Notes: generated by a model not told the origin, from the sequence alone. A stretch of DNA of 64,000 bases from Phormidesmis priestleyi BC1401 (GCF_001650195.1 NZ_LXYR01000005.1:78488-142487), one strand, 5' to 3'. Shown: positions 27,221-36,279, counted from the first letter of the stretch. Program-made: numbers and translations.

Positions 27221-28027
27221 CTATCCCTCTGTTTCAACGAGATGAATCGCCAGCGTGCTGACTCGACTTTCTTGCCCTTGACTATTGACCAGCAAAAAAC
27301 TACTCGCTTGATTTCGAGAGGGTTCTAGCTCAAACTGATAGCGATCGTAGCGAATCTCGGTCTGTTCTTTTAGCCGTGCTAAATCATAGATGAATAACGG
27401 CTCAGGATAATCTTGTTTGGTCGATTGCTTCATCGTCAAGAGGCGATAAATGTCTTTGAGCGGAACGGATTGCCCCCAAACGACCTCCTCTTTCTGCAAC
27501 ATCAGTCGATTCAGCATTTCATAGGTGCTGATGAGTTCTCGACAAAAGCGGGCAGCGTCGAACTTGCTGTCAATCACCCGTCGATATTGTCCCGACACCC
27601 AAGGGGCTAACTGTTCGGGTGCAAAGGCTTTGATTTGCTGAGATCGTCGCCCTACACTTAACCGCACTACGCCTTGCTCACGGCTAAACGTCAGCTTAAA
27701 GGGAGGAAACTCATAGTTGGGAAACTCACCCTTGACGGGAATTCCTACCGCTTTGAGGGCATTTTCTAATTCGATCGGGTAGTCATCAGACGAGACAAAA
27801 TCCTGATTAGCTTGCAGCGCATTGAGAATCACGGTTTGTTGCTCAACCCAGCGATCGCTGAATTTACCGAGTTCTTCGGTCAACACCTCTAGCGTTTGCG
27901 TCGAGGTTTTAAAGTCCCATTCTTTGCGCGATTTTTTAACGGCAGCCCAGACTTTGATCAGGCGTTTCAACGCGGTATCAATCTCGCTCAAAGCAAGTTT
28001 TTCTGATGCACTGTCCGACAATTCCAT
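27221..28027 (-). CDS. Unknown protein, first gene of the two-ATPase operon
   Basis: Protein of 268 aa with no signal peptide or membrane segment. Residues 1-75 are helical and charged (ALKRLIKVWAAVKKSRKEW), likely a coiled coil. The middle (FPPFKLTFSREQGVVRLSVG) is beta-like, followed by helices (FCRELISTYEMLNRLML) and a C-terminal strand-rich tail. I do not recognise a family. Its position, 8 bp from the first ATPase, makes it a probable structural or adaptor partner. The general plan is like adaptor subunits of ATPase complexes, but this is inference only. Confidence 0.6.
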   Translation of the reverse strand: MELSDSASEKLALSEIDTALKRLIKVWAAVKKSRKEWDFKTSTQTLEVLTEELGKFSDRWVEQQTVILNALQANQDFVSSDDYPIELENALKAVGIPVKGEFPNYEFPPFKLTFSREQGVVRLSVGRRSQQIKAFAPEQLAPWVSGQYRRVIDSKFDAARFCRELISTYEMLNRLMLQKEEVVWGQSVPLKDIYRLLTMKQSTKQDYPEPLFIYDLARLKEQTEIRYDRYQFELEPSRNQASSFLLVNSQGQESRVSTLAIHLVETEG

Positions 28028-28083
28028 AACTTGAGACGAGTTAGAGAGTTTAATTCTCCCTATCGTATCTCACAGATGGGCTA

Positions 28084-28215
28084 CTAGAACTCAAAGCTAC
28101 TTTCCGCCAAGGTGAACTGACCGTCTTGGTCTGGCTCAAAGTCCACAACCTTGACGACAGCATCAAGATTCAACTCACTACATAGCGCCAAGTTGTTTAA
28201 AGAAACAATGTGTAA
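28084..28215 (-). pseudogene. Possible gene remnant upstream of the operon
   Basis: A 43-codon leftward open frame ending at 28084 reads like real protein (LDAVVKVVDFEPDQDGQF, then TLAESSFEF) but has no ATG or GTG start and is preceded by a stop. It may be the C-terminal scar of a lost gene or a tiny ORF with a TTG start. It ends 57 bp before the start of the unknown operon gene. Confidence 0.3.
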
Positions 28216-28228
28216 TCAGAGCCAAGTC

Positions 28229-28690
28229 TCACTCAGCGCTGCAGCGAATCTCAATCAAAAAACCATCGGGGTCATAGAAGTAGATGCCTCTCCCAGTCGG
28301 GCGGCTCACCGGACCGTGATCGATTAAAATCTCGTTTTGGTGCAGCACCTCGACCGCCTGGTCAAAAAACTGGGGTGCAATATCAAACGCAAGATGATTG
28401 GCGCGAGTAAACTGCTGCTTGGGGTCAGGGTTGGGCGGAGACAAGTCTGGCTCCCAAAACAGATCGAGAATGGTGCTGTCTGGCGTTCTAAAGTTTGCCA
28501 CTTTTCCGGCGGCGACTTCTGCCTTCAGCGTTTCGGGCACCTCTGCCCCGGTCAATTCATAAAGTCCCAAAATTTTGCCGTAGAAATGACGCGATCGTGA
28601 CATCTCTTTAACGTTGATTGCAAAGTGATGAACGCGACGCAAACAGCCCAATGGCAGCGCCGCGCTGAGAGAAGTCGGACTGGAAAGCAT
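28229..28690 (-). CDS. VOC family (glyoxalase/dioxygenase-like) protein
   Basis: A 153-residue vicinal-oxygen-chelate protein with two beta-alpha-beta-beta-beta modules. Probable metal ligands are the His in RRVHHFAINV, the His in RANHLAFDI and the Glu in DGFLIEIRC. The family includes glyoxalase I, fosfomycin-resistance and ring-cleaving enzymes, and the sequence does not decide among them. It lies 52 bp downstream of the aminotransferase on the same strand. Confidence 0.82.
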   Translation of the reverse strand: MLSSPTSLSAALPLGCLRRVHHFAINVKEMSRSRHFYGKILGLYELTGAEVPETLKAEVAAGKVANFRTPDSTILDLFWEPDLSPPNPDPKQQFTRANHLAFDIAPQFFDQAVEVLHQNEILIDHGPVSRPTGRGIYFYDPDGFLIEIRCSAE

Positions 28691-28742
28691 AATAAGGTTT
28701 AACGCTAACTACTCTCTTTTTTAGCGCGAGATGGGGATAAAC

Positions 28743-29906
28743 TCACCCTTTTTCTAAAATCGTTTTCAACCCTTGCACCAATCGCCCGATGCCGACGATC
28801 GCCGTTTCTTTCTGCAAGGCACCATAGGCAACTCGCAGATAACAGCCAGATTCTAAGCCAAACGTCGAGCCTGGAAGGGTTGCCACACCATGTTCACGAA
28901 TGAGTCGCTCGACCAATTCCATTGAGGTCAAATCGGTGTGGACTTTGATTAGAAAATAGAACGCGCCCTTTGCAGGAGGGACAGTACATAAATGAGGAAT
29001 GCGATCGAGTTCCTGCAAGACAATCTCACGCACTTGAGCGATCGCCGCTAGTTTCTCTTGATAAAACGACGCACCTGCTTCCAACGCTCCTAAAGCCGCA
29101 TATTGAGAAATCACGGGAGGACAAATCACGATCGTGTCCTGAATTTTTCTCACCGATTCTGACAGGTGCTTCGGCAAAACCAGATATCCGATCCGCCAAC
29201 TGGCAAACCCATAGGCTTTTGAGAGCGTATAAATCGAAATGGTGTGCTTGCCACTTTCTAAAATTGACCCTGGCGAGAAATGATCAGCGCCATAGGTGAA
29301 ATATTCATACGCCTCATCGGTGATGTGATAGAGATTGTGCGATCGACACATCTCATTCACCGCTCGCAAAGCTGCCTCTGAGTAGACTGCCCCCGTCGGA
29401 TTGTTGGGTGAAACCGTTACGATCGCCCGCGTCTTTTCTGTAATCGCTGCCCGAATCGCATCGGTCTGAAGCTGATATTTGTCATCGGTTGGCACCAAAA
29501 CGGCACGGCAGCTAGTCATGACGATCGCCATCTCATGATTGAAATAATAGGGAGTTTGCAGAATAATTTCGTCTCCCGGATCGGTGATCGCAAGGACAGC
29601 GTTCATAAATGCCATGTTGCTTCCGGCAGTGACAACAACTCGACTGTGGGGATTCAGAAAAATTCCGTTATCGGCTTCAAGTTTGACAGCGATCGCGCTC
29701 TGCAATTCTGCGATTCCTTCAACAGCTTGATATTTGTGATTGGCGGATTGACTTAGAAACTGAGTAATTTGGGCGATCGCCTGCGGTGGTGGCGGATAGT
29801 CCACGATCCCCTGACCGAGAGAAATCGTACCAGGATACTTGCGTATTAGTTCTCCCACCACCGGAATGATAGGCAACTGAACGGCTTGCATACGAAGAGC
29901 GCTCAT
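28743..29906 (-). CDS. Class I/II pyridoxal-phosphate aminotransferase
   Basis: Fold-type I aminotransferase of 387 aa. Landmarks are ISLGQGIVDYPPPP (substrate loop), VSPNNPTGAVYS (PLP pocket), ITDEAYEYFTYG and TLSKAYGFASWRIGYLV with the Schiff-base lysine. It probably acts on an aromatic, aspartate-like or methionine-type substrate; the family is too broad for a single assignment. VOC lies downstream on the same strand. Confidence 0.85.
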   Translation of the reverse strand: MSALRMQAVQLPIIPVVGELIRKYPGTISLGQGIVDYPPPPQAIAQITQFLSQSANHKYQAVEGIAELQSAIAVKLEADNGIFLNPHSRVVVTAGSNMAFMNAVLAITDPGDEIILQTPYYFNHEMAIVMTSCRAVLVPTDDKYQLQTDAIRAAITEKTRAIVTVSPNNPTGAVYSEAALRAVNEMCRSHNLYHITDEAYEYFTYGADHFSPGSILESGKHTISIYTLSKAYGFASWRIGYLVLPKHLSESVRKIQDTIVICPPVISQYAALGALEAGASFYQEKLAAIAQVREIVLQELDRIPHLCTVPPAKGAFYFLIKVHTDLTSMELVERLIREHGVATLPGSTFGLESGCYLRVAYGALQKETAIVGIGRLVQGLKTILEKG

Positions 29907-30129
29907 TTATTTTGCAGTTTTAGACCTATTCCAACCCTATCGCCACGGCGGCAATTTGATACGAGAGAACCTTGCTTAACCCGTCAAATTTCAAAGGCTG
30001 ACGATCGGGGATCAAATTTTCTTACATAGAAGAACTACTTTACTTTAGATAGATAGTTTAGCTTTACAAAAACTTTATGATAACCCGAAGCTAAATGTAT
30101 CTACTACTACAAATCGACTCTAGAAACTC

Positions 30130-31401
30130 ATGTCAATTTTTGGACTTGTTTGGGTGGCATCCTGGTTCGGCTCCTTTTCGTCGCTGGCGGAAAAAGTATT
30201 AGACACTCCTCGCTATCTATCGCACACTTTTTTTAACCAAAAGTCTTTGACTCGCGATGATTCCTCTAGCAAATCTCAATCCACCTTTCAAGATGCTTTC
30301 ACCTCGGTTCGCGCATCTTCCCGTTTCGGGGCTGCTTCTTCGGTAAAGAAATTGAGTCCAAGTTTTAAGCTAAAAACCGCTGCGATCGGTCAGCCCATCT
30401 CATCGACTGGCGTTTGGTTAGGGGCGATCGAGACGCTGCTGTCTAACCCTTCTTATCAGCCCACGGGCTATTCTCTAGCGCTGAGTCAACCTGCTTTTCA
30501 GCCTATCGCCTTCAAGGAATCAGTTGCTACTCACCCTCACGACAACTCACTCCACTACTTGTTAGAAGTTGTGCAGAATTTTCTCTGGACAGTTCCTCCT
30601 GGCATTGCAGCCACCGATTTTGCTAGTTCAACTCCTGCCGTAGTGGTCATCAAATCAAGCGCTGACAGCCCATCAAGCCAGACAGACTTTAGAATAGGAT
30701 ATTGGAGATGTGCCACTCGGCAAGAAAGCCCCTCCCAGCAGACTGCGAAAGGGTTTCAAGTTTGGGTGAAAGGATGCCTAGTTGCAGAAGTAGCGAATCA
30801 GTCGAGCGCTGATAGCGTTGCAGATAGCCTGACCAAGCTGTTAAAAACTCCTGATCTAGATGCGTCTCAACTGACTCTTGCTTTTGAGCGAGAAATGCCT
30901 GTTGCCAAACTCGGCGATCGCGTGGTGTTTGCTTTTGAGCACAAGTTGGCATCTCAGTTCGATCGTCCGGTTGAGTTGGTGGCGATCGATTGGGTCAACA
31001 ATCTAAGAATTGCACTAGGGCAAGACCCGCTCGCAGTGGCAGATGCCCAAGTTAGAATGCACGATCTGCACGATACAGGCACCAGCATTAGTGGACTAGC
31101 ATCCTGGTATGGTCCTTATTTTCACGGGCGGCAGACGGCAACGGGCGAGATTTTTGACCAAAACGAACTGACGGCTGCCCATCCTTCGCTTCCCTTCGGA
31201 ACGTTTCTTAAAGTCACTAATTTGCTGAATGGCAAGAGTGTCGTGGTGCGAGTCAACGATCGCGGTCCTTATTTTGACAATCGCATTCTAGACTTATCAA
31301 ACCGTGCGGCTCGATGCATCGGAAGCGACGATAAGGGAGTCGTCCCGATCGAGGCTGAAATCATGTTGCCAACCACAGGTCAGAAAATTGCAGCGCTCTA
31401 A
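30130..31401 (+). CDS. rlpA: RlpA-like septal lytic transglycosylase
   Basis: Protein of 423 aa with a C-terminal double-psi beta-barrel RlpA domain: GLASWYGPYFHGRQTATGE, FGTFLKVTNLLNGKS, VVVRVNDRGPYFDNRILDLS with the catalytic Asp and neighbouring residues. The first 300 residues are low-complexity, Ser- and Pro-rich, and probably exported (hydrophobic start IFGLVWVASWFGSF). RlpA cleaves denuded glycan strands at the septum. It is convergent with the Crp-type regulator, overlapping by 4 bp. Confidence 0.85.
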   Translation: MSIFGLVWVASWFGSFSSLAEKVLDTPRYLSHTFFNQKSLTRDDSSSKSQSTFQDAFTSVRASSRFGAASSVKKLSPSFKLKTAAIGQPISSTGVWLGAIETLLSNPSYQPTGYSLALSQPAFQPIAFKESVATHPHDNSLHYLLEVVQNFLWTVPPGIAATDFASSTPAVVVIKSSADSPSSQTDFRIGYWRCATRQESPSQQTAKGFQVWVKGCLVAEVANQSSADSVADSLTKLLKTPDLDASQLTLAFEREMPVAKLGDRVVFAFEHKLASQFDRPVELVAIDWVNNLRIALGQDPLAVADAQVRMHDLHDTGTSISGLASWYGPYFHGRQTATGEIFDQNELTAAHPSLPFGTFLKVTNLLNGKSVVVRVNDRGPYFDNRILDLSNRAARCIGSDDKGVVPIEAEIMLPTTGQKIAAL

Positions 31402-32030
31402 GCAGAGCTGCCAAACGGCAGAATAATGTGACGGGTGGAGTCGATCGTCAGCCATCCCTCTTCGCGCAATTGTCCGAGGAGTCGGGTGATGGTGACGCGA
31501 GTTGTGCCGATCGCGTTTGCCAAATGTTGATGAGTCAATCGCACGTTGAGTCGCATTCCAGTGTTCACAGGTTGCCCAACTTCGTGCTGAAGCAAAATGA
31601 GCAACTGTCGCAGCCGATCTTCTACCCGACGACACCCCGCCAGTGCTAGAAAGGCTTCTGACTGCTGCAATCGACGGCTCAGGTGGCGAAAAATCTCTTG
31701 AGCCAGCAGAGGAGATTGTTCAATCTCTGTCATGCTAACCGCCATCAAATCGACATCAGTGAGCGCGATCGCTTGATAAGGGTTGATATAAGTAAAGGGC
31801 AACCCAAACGGCATTGAGCTACTCACCAACCCCAACAGCGCTTCGTCTCCAGTTGGATACAGCGTACTCAGCAGCACGACTCCGCGACAAACCACCCAAA
31901 TCTCGTGAGCAACCATTTGAATCTGCTGACCACTGCGATAGGGATGTAAGTTGCGCCCTTGATAGCGCTGTTCTAAAACCTGGCGCAAATCAGAGGGATG
32001 AGGCGCTTCTGAAGCAAACGATTGAATCAT
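31398..32030 (-). CDS. Crp/Fnr family transcriptional regulator
   Basis: Regulator of 210 aa. The N-terminal cNMP-like jelly roll (about 20-110) lacks the clear cyclic-nucleotide-binding signature. The C-terminal winged helix has the Crp recognition helix LTHQHLANAIGTTRVTITRLLGQL, given here as two overlapping blocks (LTHQHLANAIG and TTRVTITRLLGQL). It is not obviously NtcA. Its promoter region also holds MITE copy 2 and the start of the J-domain gene. Confidence 0.85.
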   Translation of the reverse strand: MIQSFASEAPHPSDLRQVLEQRYQGRNLHPYRSGQQIQMVAHEIWVVCRGVVLLSTLYPTGDEALLGLVSSSMPFGLPFTYINPYQAIALTDVDLMAVSMTEIEQSPLLAQEIFRHLSRRLQQSEAFLALAGCRRVEDRLRQLLILLQHEVGQPVNTGMRLNVRLTHQHLANAIGTTRVTITRLLGQLREEGWLTIDSTRHIILPFGSSA

Positions 32031-32115
32031 AAGAAATCGTAGTGTAGCGGCTGCTCACATTCACTCTAAAACGTCAACCTCAAGGGAAGGTAATTTTCAG
32101 GTTGGCATCTGGTTA

Positions 32116-32295
32116 AGCTTTTACGCGAGATGCAACTAATTTGCCCTCCTCACGCAGTGGGGCAAGCCCTGCCAACCCTTCTCCCCAAGGAGAAGGGCTT
32201 TCGGACATCTCTGGTTCCCTCTTCCGATGGGAGAGGGCTAGGGTGAGGGCAGTCTTTGTAGATATTTCAGGAAAGTCGCACATTGCGGGCTTTTG
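32116..32295. mobile_element. MITE-like element, copy 2 (inverted), in a divergent promoter region
   Basis: A 164-bp element at 32124-32287. Its reverse complement aligns along its whole length with copy 1 at 2926-3086, including CTGAAATATC, CCCTCACCCTAGCCCTCTCCC in two parts, GGGGAGAAGGG, GGGCTTGCCCCACTG and GAGGAGGGCAAATTAGTTGC. The terminal repeats are slightly eroded (CGCGAGATGCAAC and CGCAATGTGCGAC). Flanks AGCTTTTA (32116-32123) and GGCTTTTG (32288-32295) share six central bases and may be a decayed 8-bp target duplication. It lies between the divergent Crp-type (32030) and J-domain (32337) genes. Confidence 0.8.
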
Positions 32296-32336
32296 TTTTG
32301 CAGCATCCTGAACCTCGCTACAATAATTGAGAAGCA

Positions 32337-32969
32337 ATGAGGGTGGACTTGCAGGTGACTCAGGATAGCGTAACTCCCAACGGCGATCGACAGAGAGAGC
32401 TTGATCAGAAGGCAGTTTCTTCTACCTACTACACGTTATTAGGGCTGCATCCTTCAGCGTCGGTGCAGGATATTCGACAGGCTTATCGAGAGTTGAGTAA
32501 GCTCTATCACCCAGATATCACACAGTTGCCAGCCACGATCGCGACTCAAAAATTTCAGCAGCTAAACGAGGCGTATGCAACGTTGAGTAACGTCGATCGT
32601 AAAACTGCTTACGATCTAAAAATCAGATATTCTCGCGTCACAGTGATTCAGACTTTACCGAGCCTCAACCGTCCCCAGCCCAAATATTCCAACTCTTCGG
32701 CGTATATTGATGCCACCGATCGCCCGCTCTCACCCGGAGAGATGTTTGCGCTGTTTATTTTAGGGCTGACTTTTTTAGGGTGTTTGCTATTGGCAATCAC
32801 GATCGGGTTTACTAGAGGTGAATCTGCCTTTCAGCCGATCACTGCCGAAACCCCTATCCTTCGGAAAGTCGTGCCTGATCTCCATCCTTCAGACGATTTA
32901 ACAGCGACGGTTGCCCCGATAATTTCGGCTCCGTCAGATTCGATCAAGTCCCTAACCCTACTTAAATAA
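32337..32969 (+). CDS. J-domain protein with a membrane anchor
   Basis: Protein of 210 aa. The J domain spans about 30-90 (YYTLLGLHPSASVQDIRQAY, and HPD in LYHPDITQ), so it should stimulate an Hsp70 ATPase. A single transmembrane helix (MFALFILGLTFLGCLLLAITIGF) follows at about 136-160, with a 50-residue tail. No zinc fingers or C-terminal DnaJ domain are present, so it is a membrane-tethered class C J protein. DUF3143 follows 7 bp downstream, forming an operon. Confidence 0.85.
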   Translation: MRVDLQVTQDSVTPNGDRQRELDQKAVSSTYYTLLGLHPSASVQDIRQAYRELSKLYHPDITQLPATIATQKFQQLNEAYATLSNVDRKTAYDLKIRYSRVTVIQTLPSLNRPQPKYSNSSAYIDATDRPLSPGEMFALFILGLTFLGCLLLAITIGFTRGESAFQPITAETPILRKVVPDLHPSDDLTATVAPIISAPSDSIKSLTLLK

Positions 32970-32976
32970 AGACTAC

Positions 32977-33243
32977 ATGGATTTGCCTTCTGCCGATACT
33001 CCTTTATACAACCATCCCCTTCCCCAGATTGAAGAGTGGCTCTCACAAAACGGCGGTCAGCAGGATTCAGAAGACATTCACTGCTGGCTGATTGAGAAAC
33101 CTGACTGGCGCGCAGAACTCTGCCTAGAGGTTGATCAAATTAATGTGCGCTACATTCAAGACGACGGACCGGATATCCAGCGATCGTTCAAATATTCCCT
33201 TAGCCGTCAAGATCTCGAAGACGCGATTTTTGCCGGACCTTAA
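32977..33243 (+). CDS. DUF3143 protein
   Basis: An 88-residue soluble protein of the cyanobacterial DUF3143 family: PLYNHPLPQIEEWLSQNGG, CWLIEKPDWRAELCLEVDQI, and the closing SLSRQDLEDAIFAGP. Function unknown. It follows the J-domain gene by 7 bp, an order common in cyanobacteria, which suggests a link to protein quality control. It is convergent with the methyltransferase, 5 bp away. Confidence 0.8.
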   Translation: MDLPSADTPLYNHPLPQIEEWLSQNGGQQDSEDIHCWLIEKPDWRAELCLEVDQINVRYIQDDGPDIQRSFKYSLSRQDLEDAIFAGP

Positions 33244-33248
33244 ATGAG

Positions 33249-34196
33249 TCAAACGCTAAAGAGTTCTAACTGCTGAACGGCTTGCGGTGTTGGTAAGTCC
33301 TGCTTCGAGACTTCAATGTACTGAAGAACACACTCAGCGATGTACTTGCCAAGATTGACCGGAACCGCATTACCGATCATCTGTTCCAGGCAAGTTTTAG
33401 TGCCAAACCATTTGAAGCCCTCTGGAAACGTTTGGATATAGCTTCTTTCTAAAGTCGTCAAAGGTCGGATGTGGTCGCTTGGGTCGCAGCGATCGCCATC
33501 ATGCTTTTTATACCCTTTAGGCAAAGGTCTATTGACACCTCGAATCGTTGGGCTGGGTTCATGCACACTAAAAATCCCCCTTCTTGCATAGCTTCTAGGG
33601 TGCCGATAATAATAGTTAAGGTCTAATTTTTCGCCCATGTAGTCGAATATTGTCATGGGGTTGTTAGCTTGGTTTCTAACGAAATAGTTGTCCAAAAATC
33701 CATCTTCTGAATGTAGATGTCCAACTAAAATGAATCGTTTTCTAGTTTGAGGAACTCCACAATAGCTAGCATCCAAAACGGTAGAACTTAGTCCATAGTT
33801 GCTGGTTCTAAAAAGTGAGATTGCTTCTTGTAGAACGCGGCTCTTTTTAATCCGTTCTACGTTCTCCATCAAAAACCATTCTGGTCTCACCTTCGAGATA
33901 ATTTGTGCATAGGAAGCTGTTAAATCTGCTCGACCTAGAGTTTCATCTCTCTTCCCAGCGCTCGAAAAATCTTGGCACGGAGGACCGCCAATAATTATGT
34001 CTGGCTCCCACTTTCTAAGAATTTCTAAATCTTCAAGCTTTGAAAGATCAGTTTGAAAAACAGGGTGATCAAAATTAGCTGAATAGATATCACAAGCTTC
34101 TTTCCAGTTGTCAAACGCTGCAACAACCTCAAAGCCAGCTTTTTGAAACCCTAGTGAAAGACCTCCACAACCCGCAAACAAGTCAATGACTTTCAT
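33249..34196 (-). CDS. DNA (cytosine-5-)-methyltransferase of an R-M system
   Basis: C5 cytosine methyltransferase. The start is set at MKVIDLFAGCGGLSLG (315 aa), where motif I begins; an ORF extension to 34256 would overlap the nuclease gene by 47 bp. The catalytic Cys is in GGPPCQDFSS (motif IV), ENVE is motif VI, QTRKRFILVG is motif VIII, and IGNAVPVNLGKYIAE is motif X. It protects host DNA against the nuclease encoded immediately upstream, 13 bp away. Confidence 0.92.
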   Translation of the reverse strand: MKVIDLFAGCGGLSLGFQKAGFEVVAAFDNWKEACDIYSANFDHPVFQTDLSKLEDLEILRKWEPDIIIGGPPCQDFSSAGKRDETLGRADLTASYAQIISKVRPEWFLMENVERIKKSRVLQEAISLFRTSNYGLSSTVLDASYCGVPQTRKRFILVGHLHSEDGFLDNYFVRNQANNPMTIFDYMGEKLDLNYYYRHPRSYARRGIFSVHEPSPTIRGVNRPLPKGYKKHDGDRCDPSDHIRPLTTLERSYIQTFPEGFKWFGTKTCLEQMIGNAVPVNLGKYIAECVLQYIEVSKQDLPTPQAVQQLELFSV

Positions 34197-34209
34197 TCTT
34201 TTGGGTGGT

Positions 34210-35313
34210 TTAAACAGACTCGAAAATTTCTGGTGAGTTGAAGATAATCGCATCAAATCGCCGTTCAGGACTCAAGAGATTTTGCCCACCGCCAAGAATG
34301 ATTTCTCTAATTTGCTGTTTGGTAATTCTTGGCTTTGTCAAAATCTCACTCCGCATATATGGGTATGTGACCTTACCACTTACAGCAAACGCTTTGTCGT
34401 TTTTAGTATCATACGATAACTCGTCAATCACGCGTCTGTGGTCTATTTGACCGTGCAGGCTAAAATCGTAGAGCATTTTGAAGAGCCAGACGGCTGTTCT
34501 TACTTGACGAGTTATCGTTTTCAGTGCGATCAGTTCTCTTCTTGCCACATCAAGAAATAGTTGGGTAAAGGCAAGATTGCTCCAAACAAACACATCTAAG
34601 CAATTCTCAGAAAGCTTGGGGCTTTTCCCTTCTGTTTTCCAGATTGGCTGCATGACTAAAGGCTCTTGCTTATCTAAAATAGATAAAATTATTCTGTCAA
34701 TTGCCTCTCTCATTTTAAATACAGAAGAACGGATGTGTATGCCCTCTTGCCAATCCTCAATCGCTTCAAATCCTTCTCCAATTAAGGCTATCAAACCGCT
34801 TAAATCATCTCTAAAATGTATGACGATGCTACACGCTAAGTATACGATCGTGTCAGGTCTAATTACTAATTCACAGCCAAATCTATCTTCTGACAAATCG
34901 CACGTTGAATTGTCTGGAAGCGCCGTCAGTTTTATTTCGAGTCCCTTCAAGCAAAGTCCATTATTTCTACTTAACGTCACTAGATCAACTCTCGGAAAAT
35001 TTCCTATGACAAGCTGTTGAAACGGAATGTAGGGACTTTCAAAAGAGTAGAAGATATTTTCAGAGATTGGGTCAGCTCCGTAAAGCTCTGCTGTGCCAAT
35101 GCTACTATGATAAACCCGCATATTTTCATCGAGTTTCAAGTACACATTTTCCAATCCTTGATGCTTGAGAAAAGCAGACAATGATGCTGGAAAAGATGAA
35201 TTAAATTGATTTTTACCCCAATTATCTTTGTTTGAAAAGTTACGGTTTGAATATTTAATTCCGAAAAGATTGGGTTCCTGATGGCTGGGCATTTCAAGTT
35301 TTTCACTGCTCAT
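34210..35313 (-). CDS. HindVP-like type II restriction endonuclease
   Basis: Protein of 367 aa beside a C5 methylase. The N-terminal block NRNFSNKDNWGKNQFNSS and FPASLSAFLKHQG resemble the HindVP/AcyI-type nucleases. The catalytic core is PD-(D/E)xK-like: Asp110 in FPRVDLV, then Glu126 and Lys128 in LEIKLT. If the family assignment is right the target would be GRCGYC. The DNA is visibly more AT-rich than its surroundings and nearly free of HIP1 octamers, consistent with horizontal arrival. The start could also be the Met at residue 8. Confidence 0.68.
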   Translation of the reverse strand: MSSEKLEMPSHQEPNLFGIKYSNRNFSNKDNWGKNQFNSSFPASLSAFLKHQGLENVYLKLDENMRVYHSSIGTAELYGADPISENIFYSFESPYIPFQQLVIGNFPRVDLVTLSRNNGLCLKGLEIKLTALPDNSTCDLSEDRFGCELVIRPDTIVYLACSIVIHFRDDLSGLIALIGEGFEAIEDWQEGIHIRSSVFKMREAIDRIILSILDKQEPLVMQPIWKTEGKSPKLSENCLDVFVWSNLAFTQLFLDVARRELIALKTITRQVRTAVWLFKMLYDFSLHGQIDHRRVIDELSYDTKNDKAFAVSGKVTYPYMRSEILTKPRITKQQIREIILGGGQNLLSPERRFDAIIFNSPEIFESV

Positions 35314-35394
35314 TTAATGCGCTCGGCTTTGGGCTTGCGCCACTGGAATTTTAAGCACGGACTCTACAGAAAAGGAGCACTCCTTGATTTCTTA

Positions 35395-36141
35395 CTAAAC
35401 TTTGCCAAATCTTCGTTCTCGTTGTTGATAGGCAGTGAGTGCTTGGTGAAATGCGTGACGATCGAAGTCGGGCCACAGCGTGTCAGTCACATAAATCTCA
35501 CTATATGCCATCTGCCAGAGCAGAAAATTGCTCAAGCGCATTTCACCACTCGTCCGAATCAGCAAATCAGGGTCACTAATTCCGGCAGTGTAGAGGTGAC
35601 GTTCAAATAAACTTTCATCAATGTCTTCAAGCTGCACCGCGCCCTGCTGAACCTGAGCCGCGATCGCTCGACATGCTCGCAAAATCTCCTGCCGTCCGCC
35701 ATAGTTGGTGGCGACTGTGAAGGAAATTCCCTGGTTGTCTTGGGTTTCTAGCATCGATCGCTCGATTTCAGCTTGCAAACTTCGAGGCAATGCGCCCAGA
35801 TTGCCGACAAACTTAATGCGAACATTTTCTCGCATCATTTCTCGCAGTTCTTGACGCAGCACTCGCTCAAACAGCGTCATCAAAAACTCAACTTCTTCAA
35901 GCGGTCTGCCCCAATTTTCGGTTGAAAACGCGTAGGCAGTCAGCGCCTGCACTCCCCAATCTCGGCAGCACCGCAGCAGATCTTTTAACACATCGACTCC
36001 TCGACGGTGCCCCATAATTCGGGGTAGCCCCTGACGTTTTGCCCAGCGCCCGTTGCCATCCATAATGACAGCAACATGGTTGGGCAATTTATCTCGCTCT
36101 AGGTCAGCAGGTAATTGTAAGACGGTGTGCTTGGCAGTCAT
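35395..36141 (-). CDS. uppS: Isoprenyl transferase (undecaprenyl diphosphate synthase)
   Basis: Cis-prenyltransferase of 248 aa that makes the C55 carrier for peptidoglycan and glycan export. Motifs: [17 protein letters not shown] with the catalytic Asp, [10 protein letters not shown], and the C-terminal [19 protein letters not shown] and TLWPDFDR blocks. It is the third gene of a leftward lysA-cdaA-uppS cluster. The R-M pair lies 81 bp downstream. Confidence 0.95.
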   Translation of the reverse strand: MTAKHTVLQLPADLERDKLPNHVAVIMDGNGRWAKRQGLPRIMGHRRGVDVLKDLLRCCRDWGVQALTAYAFSTENWGRPLEEVEFLMTLFERVLRQELREMMRENVRIKFVGNLGALPRSLQAEIERSMLETQDNQGISFTVATNYGGRQEILRACRAIAAQVQQGAVQLEDIDESLFERHLYTAGISDPDLLIRTSGEMRLSNFLLWQMAYSEIYVTDTLWPDFDRHAFHQALTAYQQRERRFGKV

Positions 36142-36279
36142 TGTTTTGTGTGAGAAGCCGATGCTTGAGTAATAGAAAGTTAAACGGGTGAAGGTTTATG
36201 GAGAGAAATTTTCGGGCGATCGTACAGCACTGAACTCTAGCCTAACGACTGCAAAGATGTCATCGTACAAGAATCTGGG

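Noticed and set aside
34197..34256. Longer N terminus for the cytosine methyltransferase
   Set aside because: It would overlap the nuclease gene by 47 bp, and motif I starts normally at the later Met.
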